Below are positions 44,533 through 52,925 of a DNA stretch of 64,000 nucleotides, piece after piece. The position numbers and the translations under genes were made by a program. The notes beneath the pieces were generated by a model. The model was not told the DNA's origin. It was given only the letters and a program-made list of their open reading frames with translations, and ran no database searches. The DNA lies in assembly GCA_949292175.1 (NCBI GenBank), contig CASEYJ010000017.1:124001-188000 (forward strand), given 5' to 3'. This DNA comes from an uncultured bacterium. Lineage in GTDB: Bacteria > Cyanobacteriota > Vampirovibrionia > Gastranaerophilales > Gastranaerophilaceae. How positions within the stretch are numbered: position 1 is the stretch's first letter; each line of letters starts with the position of its first letter.

Positions 44533-45114
44533 TTAAAGTTTTATTGCACCCTGTCTAAAAATCTTCAAATCATCACCAAACACACCTACAACAGTAGATT
44601 CTAACCCTTTTGCAAAATCTCCATAATCAGGAACAACTAAATCAACAAGATCATGCATATTTTCATAAGCCTGCTCATAAGTCTTTGCAGAAGGTTGATG
44701 TGATAAATTTGCACTAGTAGTCGCAAGGACATGGCCTGTGATATTATCACAAATCTCCTTAAAAACGTTATTATTAGGAACTCTTATTCCAACAGTATCC
44801 ATATTTGATGTCATATAATAAGGAGTTTTTTCAGATTTCTCAAGAACTAAAGTCAACGCTCCCGGGAAATACTGCTTTATAAGCTGAGATGCCGTCTTTG
44901 AAAGAGGCTGTTTAACATACTCTAATAAATGATAAGGCTCAGAAGACATCAAGATTAGAGGCTTCTGTGCTTCTCTGTGCTTTATTTCATAAATCTTTTT
45001 TACAGCTTTTTCTGAAGATGGCAGACACCCTAAACCCCACACAGTATCTGTAACGTAAGCTATAACTCCGTCATTATCTAAAATCTCTTTTATCTTTTCA
45101 ACATTTTCCAACAT
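44533..45114 (-). CDS. tsaC: Threonylcarbamoyl-AMP synthase (TsaC/YrdC family)
   Basis: The 193-residue protein has IAYVTDTVWGLGCLPSSEKAVKKIYEIKHRE near the N-terminus, KPLILMSS, and later HVLATTSANLSHQPSAKTYE, which are YrdC/Sua5 signatures. It makes threonylcarbamoyl-AMP from threonine, bicarbonate and ATP for the t6A37 tRNA modification. It is last in the run cysS-spoIID-murJ-tsaC. TcdA, acting later on the same modification, is encoded at 6664. Confidence 0.94.
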   Translation of the reverse strand: MLENVEKIKEILDNDGVIAYVTDTVWGLGCLPSSEKAVKKIYEIKHREAQKPLILMSSEPYHLLEYVKQPLSKTASQLIKQYFPGALTLVLEKSEKTPYYMTSNMDTVGIRVPNNNVFKEICDNITGHVLATTSANLSHQPSAKTYEQAYENMHDLVDLVVPDYGDFAKGLESTVVGVFGDDLKIFRQGAIKL

Positions 45115-45126
45115 TCTAAAATCTCC

Positions 45127-46728
45127 TTATTTCATGAGCTTACTTTTCAATCTTAAAGCTAATTCGTTAGCATAATCCATCTTCATAATCAAATTCAATG
45201 GAACATAAACTGCCATACATACAATAAAAATAACAACTATCTTGATAACCTCAAAAGAAAGTCTTTGCAAATGAATAAGCTTATCATACTCATATGCGCA
45301 AGCAAAACAAACCGCAAATGCCACAACACCTGCAACAATCATCTTAAATAGGTTTATAAACAAACCGCAATAATCCATCTGCATCTTCTTTTTCATCAAA
45401 ATGCCGAGAACACAAGCATTGAAAAGAGTAACCAACGAAGTTGATAACGTAATACCACCAATACCCATGTTCATTTTTGTTATAAATAAAACGTTCATAA
45501 AAAACTTCAAAATAATGGAAGAAAACGCAACAACAAAAGGGGTCGCACTATCATTAAAAGAATAATAAACTCTTGTAATAGAATCTCTGAACACATAAGG
45601 CAAAATTGATGCAGATAAAAACCACAAGGCTTCTGTCACCATAAAAGTAGCCTGAGCATCAAAAGCTCCACGCTCAAAAACCAACCTTACACTATCTAAC
45701 CCTACAACAAGAATACCAATAATAATTGGGATAGCTGCAAAAAACAACACCCCAACACCTTTATTGAAGTAATTTCTTATTCCATCATAATCCTTATCCG
45801 CAACAAGCCTTGCAAATATCGGAAACAGAGGGACTAAAAAAGCAGTAACAAGAATTCCCACAGGGAACTGGAATACACGATTTGCATACCCGATAGCTGT
45901 CCAAGCACCTTCAGAAATGGATGAGGTAAAGAACATATCAACATAAATATGCACCTGACCAACCGTAGAACTCAAAACTGCAGGAAATAGAAGTTCACAA
46001 ATTTCTTTAAAATGCGGATTATTTGTAAACTCGAAATTAGGTTTTAGCCTAAAACCAAGTTTTCTGACATTCGGATACTGTATTACAAGTTGCAAAATAG
46101 CACCAATCGTAGTAGCCCAAGCCAGAGCCAATCCCTTTTGATCATTAGGCGCAGCCGCTACTGAAATCGCAATAATTGCAATACTCATAATTATTGGCGA
46201 CAGATTTGGAAGCATAAACTGTTTGTAAATAATCAAAATTCCATAATAAATACCAACAATTCCCCCAATAACCATAAGCGGTGTCATTATTTTCAAATGC
46301 AAAGCCGCTAAATTAATCATTTCAGCAGAACCGCTTGAAATAATTAGTCCCATAATTTGTCTTGGAAATAAATACAAAACAACAGATAATAACAAGAAAA
46401 ATATAATCGTTGCACTCATAAAAGTTGAATACAACTTATTTACACTTTCCTGTGGTTTCTCAGATATTGACGGAATTAATTTTGAAAATACGGCAACAGT
46501 TGCACTATGAAACGGACCACCGACTCCTCCTAACAAAATCAAAGACAGTGATGGAATCTGATACGCATAATAGTAAGCATCAGATACAAGTGAGGCACCA
46601 TAATAATTAGCAATTACAATATCTCTAATAAAACCAATCAATTTACTTACAATAGTCACGACCGCAATAAGCCAAGCCGCCTTCAATACACTCGTATTTT
46701 TTTCACTACCAGATACTGTCGTTGTCAT
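45127..46728 (-). CDS. murJ: Lipid II flippase MurJ
   Basis: 533 residues from ATG 46728, which overlaps the upstream gene by about 23 bases and has GGTGGA upstream; a TTG start at 46749 is less likely. About 14 hydrophobic helices are seen, with SVLKAAWLIAVVTIVSKLIGFIRDIVIANYYGAS at the N-terminus, matching MurJ/MviN. It flips lipid II across the membrane for peptidoglycan. Its operon partner encodes a SpoIID/LytB-like wall protein, a sensible pairing. Confidence 0.93.
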   Translation of the reverse strand: MTTTVSGSEKNTSVLKAAWLIAVVTIVSKLIGFIRDIVIANYYGASLVSDAYYYAYQIPSLSLILLGGVGGPFHSATVAVFSKLIPSISEKPQESVNKLYSTFMSATIIFFLLLSVVLYLFPRQIMGLIISSGSAEMINLAALHLKIMTPLMVIGGIVGIYYGILIIYKQFMLPNLSPIIMSIAIIAISVAAAPNDQKGLALAWATTIGAILQLVIQYPNVRKLGFRLKPNFEFTNNPHFKEICELLFPAVLSSTVGQVHIYVDMFFTSSISEGAWTAIGYANRVFQFPVGILVTAFLVPLFPIFARLVADKDYDGIRNYFNKGVGVLFFAAIPIIIGILVVGLDSVRLVFERGAFDAQATFMVTEALWFLSASILPYVFRDSITRVYYSFNDSATPFVVAFSSIILKFFMNVLFITKMNMGIGGITLSTSLVTLFNACVLGILMKKKMQMDYCGLFINLFKMIVAGVVAFAVCFACAYEYDKLIHLQRLSFEVIKIVVIFIVCMAVYVPLNLIMKMDYANELALRLKSKLMK

Positions 46729-48460
46729 CTTTTTCCACCAATTCCACAAATAATCTTAAACCTTTACCAGTACCTTCTTCTACGGGGTAATAAAAAACAA
46801 TTTCATTATGACCGGTTTTTATATAATTAGAAATATTTATTCTTACACAACGATTTCCGCCAAAAAAGCTTGTCGGCAAATCAAAAATATGTTCCTTACC
46901 GTTAATAACAGTTTTCAAAGTCTTAACCTGAAACTTATTATCAATAACTATATTTGCAAATTTTTTGTTTGCCCAAAATCCCTGAGCCGCAGAATTTTGA
47001 TTTTTATCACCAGAAATAATCAGAGGTTTGGTACCTAATATAATCCCTGAATAATAATGCTGCAAAATCTTATCAAAAGTTAAATGAAGCTCACTACCCA
47101 TAAAGCCGGCGCCATACTGACTCATTCCGACACCATGCCCGAAACCGCCACCATAAGCCTTCACTGATACCAAGTTACCCTCATCATCTTGAGCATTCTC
47201 AAAAACTACGTTGGCACTAGGCAATGCGCTGCCATTTTTGGTCAACAAACGTCTAATAACTAATTCTTTATAAACCTTATAAGTCTGAGATTGGGTTACA
47301 ATCTCCATTTCAACAATTTTTCCTGAATCGCCGCGTCTTACAACCTTCAACTCTATCAACTTATCAAGCGTATCGCCTTTGTTAAACGCAGGTTTGACAA
47401 AACCAGTTGAAGATTGCACAACAAGAGTTTGCTCTAAAGCTTTTCTCAACTCTTCAGCCTGCCACTCTCTTGTCCAACGGAAATAAGGAGAACGAATATC
47501 GTAAGCATCTGGAGTTGATTTATAATAAGCACTTGCAGCTTCTTCACTACGCAAAGGCTTTTGATATAAAATATCAGGTTTAGCCTTCAAATAAGGTTTT
47601 TCTTCAGAAGGGAAAGCCTTTGTCTTCGGATCTGAAAATGCATGTGAATAACTTTCTGTATATCCGCCTGCAGTCGAAGAATACTGAGCTAATATCAAAT
47701 CCCAATCATACAACGCCACAATACCCTCTGTCTGACTAACAGCTTGATTACCAAGCTCTTTTTCAGAATTTGCACCAAAATAAACCTGACTTGCAACAGA
47801 ATCTACAACATCATAATTTGGAGAAGACTTAACTCGTGGGGACAAAACGTAGTTTCTTGCGGCAACACTCTGAGCTTTTAATGCCTCCAATCCAAACCTC
47901 ACTGGCATCTCATTCGGCACTACACCCTTCAAATAATCCTCAACCGGCAACCTGTTTACCAAATTAAACTGAACACCGGTAGATGATTTTACAATATCTA
48001 AATTTCCTCTATATAAAGCCTGAGCTCCTGCCCTTTTTAGATTTTTTACTCCAAGCAAACCCTCAGGACACTTAAAACTTATAGTCCCTGAAAGCTTAGC
48101 AACCTCTGTCCCATCATCCTCTTTTAGCACATACGATAAATCCGGATTAATCGAAACATTAACATTTTTGTTTGCAGGGAACCTCTCTACCAAACTACCA
48201 TTATTGTAAATTTCTAATCCTGAAGTTCCAAAAATTCCGATATTCTTATATACATAGGTGCCAAATGACTGACTACCGATTCCAACACGGATTATTTCAG
48301 ACAAACTCGATGCATCAGGTTTATTGAGACCTGCTTCATAAGCCGCCTTTAAAGTCGCAGCAGGAAGCGTTGGATAAGCCATCGCTACTCCACTTACAAG
48401 GAAAAATCCGCTCAGTATAGAAAGAACAAGCCCTGAAAATTTAGTTATTTTACTTCCCAC
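46706..48460 (-). CDS. SpoIID/LytB-domain cell wall protein
   Basis: 584 residues from a GTG start overlapping the cysS stop. A signal peptide (1-28, ending GVAMA) is followed by the SpoIID core: LPVEDYLKGVVPNEMPVRFGLEALKAQSVAARNYVL, a later TAGGYTESY, and GGGFGHGVGMSQYGAG. In SpoIID these residues surround a catalytic Glu cleaving denuded glycan strands; LytB is an amidase enhancer. The C-terminal ~150 residues are extra. Exported, probably acts on peptidoglycan in a non-sporulating cell, as known in other non-sporulating lineages. Confidence 0.88.
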   Translation of the reverse strand: MGSKITKFSGLVLSILSGFFLVSGVAMAYPTLPAATLKAAYEAGLNKPDASSLSEIIRVGIGSQSFGTYVYKNIGIFGTSGLEIYNNGSLVERFPANKNVNVSINPDLSYVLKEDDGTEVAKLSGTISFKCPEGLLGVKNLKRAGAQALYRGNLDIVKSSTGVQFNLVNRLPVEDYLKGVVPNEMPVRFGLEALKAQSVAARNYVLSPRVKSSPNYDVVDSVASQVYFGANSEKELGNQAVSQTEGIVALYDWDLILAQYSSTAGGYTESYSHAFSDPKTKAFPSEEKPYLKAKPDILYQKPLRSEEAASAYYKSTPDAYDIRSPYFRWTREWQAEELRKALEQTLVVQSSTGFVKPAFNKGDTLDKLIELKVVRRGDSGKIVEMEIVTQSQTYKVYKELVIRRLLTKNGSALPSANVVFENAQDDEGNLVSVKAYGGGFGHGVGMSQYGAGFMGSELHLTFDKILQHYYSGIILGTKPLIISGDKNQNSAAQGFWANKKFANIVIDNKFQVKTLKTVINGKEHIFDLPTSFFGGNRCVRINISNYIKTGHNEIVFYYPVEEGTGKGLRLFVELVEKDDNDSIW

Positions 48461-49818
48461 ACTGTGCCTTCTTTCGAATCTTTCAAAACAATTCCTTTTT
48501 CATCAAGAGCAACTCTTATAGTATCAGCCACTGCCCAATTCTTTTCTTCTCTAGCTTTTTTTCTATAAGCTATCAACTCTTCCATCGTTTCAAAATTTTC
48601 GCCAAGCTTTTCAGATACATATCTTACAGCGTCATCAAGCTCTTCTGCTGACAATTCAGGCTTTGCAAAACAAAATCCTAATGCACTTGCAAGTTTAAAT
48701 AAAACTGTATATGCACCGGCTTCATCTTTATTAGCCTTATTCGTCAAATCAAAAAGAACAGCCAAAGCCTTAGATGTATTCAAATCATCATCCATAGCTT
48801 CAACAAACTGTTTATACTCATCTGTCTTTGTAATGTCTAAACTTTCATCAATATTAGTTCTCTTAGCATTAAGCATTCTCTTAACACCAGCCTGAGCTGA
48901 CGCCAATGCCTCATCAGAGAACTCAACAGGCATTCTGTAATGATTTGTCAGAATGAAAAATCTTATAGTATTTGCATCATACTTTTTCAACAATTCATCT
49001 ATTGTAAGAAAATTACCTAAAGATTTTGACATCTTTTCCTTATTTATGGTTACAAACCCATTATGCAACCAGTAATTTACAAACTTACAACCATTTGCGC
49101 ATTCAGACTGAGCAATTTCATTTTCGTGATGCGGGAATATTAAATCAGCTCCACCGGCATGAATATCAATTGTCTTCCCTAAGTATTTTCTACTCATAGC
49201 AGAACACTCAATATGCCACCCTGGACGACCAACACCCCAAGGAGATTTGTAACCGAATTTTTCATCTTTTTTCCACAACGCAAAATCCAATGGATCTTCC
49301 TTGTGTTCACCAACTTCAATTCTAGCTCCACTTTCAAGCTGATCGATAGGTTGTTTTGACAAATTTCCATACGCAGGGAACTTCTTCACTCTGAAATAAA
49401 CATCCCCATCCGCTTCATACGCGTAACCCTTATTCACTAAATCTTTAACAATAGATATCATCTCTCCCAAAGTTTTAGTGGCAAAAGGTTCAATATCAGG
49501 CTTCAACGTATTTAACGCCTTCATAGAATTATCAAACTGTTTATACCAATACTGTGAAACTTCTTCAGGAGTCTTTCCTTCTTTTTCAGCTTTTTTAAGT
49601 ATCTTATCGTCAACATCAGTAACATTTCTACAATAAGTTACATCATATCCCTTAAACTTCAAATACCTGTATAATACATCCCAAGTAATATAACATCTTG
49701 CATGACCCAAATGCGCATAATCGTACACAGTAGGTCCGCAAACATACATTTTAACTTTATTTTCTTCAATAGGTACAAACTCTTCAACCCTATTTGTATA
49801 AGAATTATGTAATCTCAT
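48445..49818 (-). CDS. cysS: Cysteinyl-tRNA synthetase
   Basis: 457 residues from ATG 49818, nine bases after GAGGG; a TTG six bases earlier is in frame but poorly spaced. The HIGH-type motif HLGH sits in CGPTVYDYAHLGHARCY with the zinc Cys, GWHIECSAMSR and HENEIAQSE supply further zinc ligands, and KMSKSLGN is the KMSKS loop. It charges tRNA-Cys. It is the first gene of the cysS-spoIID-murJ-tsaC run. Confidence 0.97.
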   Translation of the reverse strand: MRLHNSYTNRVEEFVPIEENKVKMYVCGPTVYDYAHLGHARCYITWDVLYRYLKFKGYDVTYCRNVTDVDDKILKKAEKEGKTPEEVSQYWYKQFDNSMKALNTLKPDIEPFATKTLGEMISIVKDLVNKGYAYEADGDVYFRVKKFPAYGNLSKQPIDQLESGARIEVGEHKEDPLDFALWKKDEKFGYKSPWGVGRPGWHIECSAMSRKYLGKTIDIHAGGADLIFPHHENEIAQSECANGCKFVNYWLHNGFVTINKEKMSKSLGNFLTIDELLKKYDANTIRFFILTNHYRMPVEFSDEALASAQAGVKRMLNAKRTNIDESLDITKTDEYKQFVEAMDDDLNTSKALAVLFDLTNKANKDEAGAYTVLFKLASALGFCFAKPELSAEELDDAVRYVSEKLGENFETMEELIAYRKKAREEKNWAVADTIRVALDEKGIVLKDSKEGTVWEVK

Positions 49819-49914
49819 AAACAATATCCCTCTTTCAAATCTATATTAACATAAACAACAATAAAATAAAGATTTGTTAAGCAAAAATTAAACAAATGTC
49901 AATTATTTAAAACT

Positions 49915-49945
49915 TATATACTTTATATACATATACATGTAAAGT
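49915..49945. repeat. Inverted-repeat element upstream of the LysM gene
   Basis: ACTTTATAT (49920-49928) and ATGTAAAGT (49937-49945) form an inverted repeat with one mismatch. The 15-base sequence TATATACTTTATATA (49915-49929) also occurs, on the other strand, upstream of the coiled-coil gene at 52926-55007. Possible shared operator or promoter element. Confidence 0.5.
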
Positions 49946-49969
49946 GAGGATTACAAAGAGGAGATTGAT

Positions 49970-50617
49970 ATGCCAGAAAATGTAACAACAAGAGTACAAA
50001 ACGGAGAAACCCTCAGTATGTATGCCAAATTATATGGTTGCAGCACTGAGGAACTGAAAAAACTTAACGCCGGTAAAATCGGCAAAAACGGAGGTATAAA
50101 GGAAGGCGAAACTTTAATTATACCTATCGGTAAAAAACCACCTGAAACAGACAAATCAAAAAGAACAACAATGGAAGAAAAAGCCAACTGGTTTAATGAC
50201 AAACTTGAAGAAGCAAAAATGAAAATATATAACCCTAAGCTATCATCAACGGAAAGAGAAAAATATGAACAAGAATATATTGATCTTCTAAAGATGAAAA
50301 AGGAAAGAGAAGAAGTTGCAAGTGTCAAAATTAATGGAGATAACATGCACTTTGACTTGGACATTAAAAAAGACATTACAATAACAGAATTTAGAAAGCT
50401 CTTCCCAGAAGTTGCACGAAACTTTAAAGATTATTCGGACGACACAGACCAAACCAGATACAAAAATGGAGTTGGCTTTGTAAGAGACCCAGATGTAATT
50501 GTACTTAGAAAAGGTGCTCACTTTAGCTTAAAAACACAACAGTACGCTAACCAAGGATTCTTAACCGAACTTGGCACATCCTTCCAAAAAACATTCGGTT
50601 GGGGTGAATTTGATTAA
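49970..50617 (+). CDS. LysM-domain protein of unknown role
   Basis: The 215-residue protein starts at ATG 49970 with GAGGAG upstream. A LysM domain is at about 4-52: VQNGETLSMYAKLYGCSTEELKKLN with IKEGETLIIPIGKK. It is followed by a charged helical section (60-110) and an unrecognised C-terminal domain (115-215) with FDLDIKKDITITEFRKLFPE. No signal peptide is present, which is unusual for a peptidoglycan-binding module, so export by an alternative route or another role is possible. Its stop overlaps the convergent peptidase gene by four bases. Confidence 0.75.
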   Translation: MPENVTTRVQNGETLSMYAKLYGCSTEELKKLNAGKIGKNGGIKEGETLIIPIGKKPPETDKSKRTTMEEKANWFNDKLEEAKMKIYNPKLSSTEREKYEQEYIDLLKMKKEREEVASVKINGDNMHFDLDIKKDITITEFRKLFPEVARNFKDYSDDTDQTRYKNGVGFVRDPDVIVLRKGAHFSLKTQQYANQGFLTELGTSFQKTFGWGEFD

Positions 50618-51273
50618 TCACTAAACCGAGCAATATAATCAAAAATTTCAAATACCGGTTGAACCAAGTTTTCGACCGGTATTTTTTCATCCAATTCAAG
50701 TGTAATAACCGGAATATTTCTTTCTACACCGCAGTATGTTCCAAAACTTCCAGGAGTAGGATACCCTATACTACCTTCAGCAGGATAATCAATAATTTTG
50801 GAAATTCTCTCTGCAACATCTCTTGCAGGACCATCATAGTTCACAACACAATATGGAGAATGAAGTGTCAAAATTAACCTTGGCTTATACTCATCTATGA
50901 TATCTATCAAAAATTTCGTTTCAATTTCGCTACCGGGAGCCTCCCCACCATAATATGAAGTATTAGCATCATCACAAGTTGCATTTTCACCTTCATTTTT
51001 ACCCCAATTTTTGGTTGGGAAATTTCTGTTTAAATCAACCCCATTTGAATTAACCCTCTTATTAACTGACATTCCATCAGGATTTAAACAAGGGATAAAT
51101 AACAAATCAGATACTTTCTTGTCTAAATATTTTCTAATTAAATAATCACCCTGAGGCTCATCCCCATGAAAAACACCAACAACCAAAACCAGACTATCCG
51201 GAAGCCTTCTACCGCCGCTAACAAGCTCAATAGACCTACCTTCCTTTGAGCTAACAGACTTTAAAATATTCAT
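50614..51273 (-). CDS. M14-family zinc carboxypeptidase (MpaA-like)
   Basis: The 219-residue protein has the M14 zinc motif HGDE (VVGVFHGDEPQGDYL), followed by PCLNPDGM, NSNGVDLNRNFP (substrate-binding Asn-Arg), LTLHSP (third zinc ligand) and ITLELDE near the C-terminus (catalytic Glu). It matches the small MpaA-like group that removes meso-diaminopimelate from murein peptides in the cytoplasm. No signal peptide. It is the last gene of nusB-ftsY-peptidase. Confidence 0.88.
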   Translation of the reverse strand: MNILKSVSSKEGRSIELVSGGRRLPDSLVLVVGVFHGDEPQGDYLIRKYLDKKVSDLLFIPCLNPDGMSVNKRVNSNGVDLNRNFPTKNWGKNEGENATCDDANTSYYGGEAPGSEIETKFLIDIIDEYKPRLILTLHSPYCVVNYDGPARDVAERISKIIDYPAEGSIGYPTPGSFGTYCGVERNIPVITLELDEKIPVENLVQPVFEIFDYIARFSD

Positions 51274-51275
51274 AC

Positions 51276-52193
51276 CTATTCCTCAAATAACGCATTTATG
51301 AAGTCCAAGGCATTAAAAGCCTTCAAATCTTCCATTTTCTCCCCTACCCCAATAAGCTTTACAGGTAGTTTCATTTCTTTAGCAACTGCCAATACAATAG
51401 CCCCCTTAGCCGATCCATCAAGCTTAGTAAGCGCAACAGATGTAAGATTTACAGCTTCCAAAAACACTTTTGCTTGTTGTAATCCATTCTGACCGGTATT
51501 AGCATCTAAAACTAAAATACTTTCTCTTAAACACTCTGGTGCATTCTTATCGATTACACCTTTTATCTTGGAAAGCTCTTCCATCAAATTAAATTTATTT
51601 TGCAAACGTCCTGCAGTATCAACAAGCACAACATCGTAGTGTTCATTTTTAGCCTTTTGAATAGCCTCATACACAACAGATGCAGGGTCTGCCTTATCTC
51701 TACGAACAATATCAGCCCCAGCTCGTTCAGACCAGATATTCAACTGCTCCTCTGCAGCAGCTCTAAATGTATCACCCGCTGCAATCAAGACTTTTTTCCC
51801 TTCTTGCTTAAATTTATATGCTAATTTTGCAATTAAGGTAGTCTTTCCAACACCATTTACGCCTGCAATAAAATATATATTTAAAGCATTCTCATCATAC
51901 TTAAGTTCATTTGAACCTGCACTCTCAAGCGTACTCATGAACTCATCTCTCAAGTATGCTCTAACTTCGGAAGGTTTTATTTTTGATTGGTTTCTCAATT
52001 TATCAACTATCTCAGAAGCATAGCCGACCCCTAAATCAGCACTGATAAGCAAGTCTTCCATATCATCTAATACGAATTCAGAAAACTCTTCCTCACTTTC
52101 AACGGAACTAACCACATTTCCGACAAGTGACTGGGCTGTATTAGATACAGCCTTCTTTAAATTATTAAAACCTTCTGAAAAAAATTTGAACAT
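51276..52193 (-). CDS. ftsY: Signal recognition particle receptor FtsY
   Basis: The 305-residue protein has the NG GTPase domain: GVNGVGKTTLIAKLA (P-loop), DTFRAAAEEQL, DTAGR and TKLDGSAKGA. A long acidic A domain is absent and only ~20 residues precede the N domain, as in many bacteria. FtsY docks SRP-ribosome complexes at the Sec translocon. Its start overlaps the nusB stop by one base. Confidence 0.97.
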   Translation of the reverse strand: MFKFFSEGFNNLKKAVSNTAQSLVGNVVSSVESEEEFSEFVLDDMEDLLISADLGVGYASEIVDKLRNQSKIKPSEVRAYLRDEFMSTLESAGSNELKYDENALNIYFIAGVNGVGKTTLIAKLAYKFKQEGKKVLIAAGDTFRAAAEEQLNIWSERAGADIVRRDKADPASVVYEAIQKAKNEHYDVVLVDTAGRLQNKFNLMEELSKIKGVIDKNAPECLRESILVLDANTGQNGLQQAKVFLEAVNLTSVALTKLDGSAKGAIVLAVAKEMKLPVKLIGVGEKMEDLKAFNALDFINALFEE

Positions 52194-52852
52194 TATTGCA
52201 AACCGTATTCAACAATTATTTTTGCCAATATACCGTTGATGAATGAGTAGCTATCTTCGGTAGAATATTTCTTCGCAAGTTCAAGGGCTTCATCAACAAC
52301 AACCTTCATTGGAGCATCTTTGATATAAAGAAGTTCAACAATAGCGATTCTTAAAATATCCTTATCCATCTTTACTAGGCGTTGTAAATCCCAATTTTTT
52401 GCGTGCTTCTGAATCAACTCATCAATTTCGCTATGATGTTTTTGGAAATATTCAGCAATTTCAATTGCATAATCCTTAACTTCATTTTGAGAATCAAGAG
52501 TTGTAAACTCAGCAATTTCTAACGCCAACAATGCTTTTTCAGCAATGTCAATCATCTCATTTATTCTGCCGGTCATATCAGAAGTCATAGGAAGCGGAAC
52601 CGGAACATTTGACACCTCTAGAGGTCTGTTTAAGTTAGTTTCATGTTCAGCTTCATAATCAGAAATCTGATTTCTCATTTCGACAAGTGCACCAACTGTA
52701 ACTTTTAATTCGTCGCTTGCATTGCTTGTCAAAATTCTAACAGACTTAAGTATGATATCTTCTAAATCATCTTTAGAATAATTGGTAATCTTTTTATCAA
52801 ATTGTGAAAATAATATAAATGCTAATTCTCTTGCTGCTCTACGCGCTTGCAT
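52193..52852 (-). CDS. nusB: Transcription antitermination factor NusB (long form)
   Basis: The 219-residue protein exceeds the ~140 residues of E. coli NusB. The N-terminal RRAARELAFILFSQFD and the C-terminal VKMDKDILRIAIVELLYIKDAPMKVVVDEALELAKKYSTEDSYSFINGILAKI are diagnostic. Between them an insert of about 70 residues (about 60-130) is present, similar in size to that of cyanobacterial NusB. It supports rRNA transcription with NusE. It begins the nusB-ftsY-peptidase run. Confidence 0.93.
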   Translation of the reverse strand: MQARRAARELAFILFSQFDKKITNYSKDDLEDIILKSVRILTSNASDELKVTVGALVEMRNQISDYEAEHETNLNRPLEVSNVPVPLPMTSDMTGRINEMIDIAEKALLALEIAEFTTLDSQNEVKDYAIEIAEYFQKHHSEIDELIQKHAKNWDLQRLVKMDKDILRIAIVELLYIKDAPMKVVVDEALELAKKYSTEDSYSFINGILAKIIVEYGLQ

Positions 52853-52925
52853 AATCTTTCCTCTTTATTAATCTGTAACTTTATAAGGAAAGTTTAGCAC
52901 AAACAATTTTTCAGAACAAGAAGGT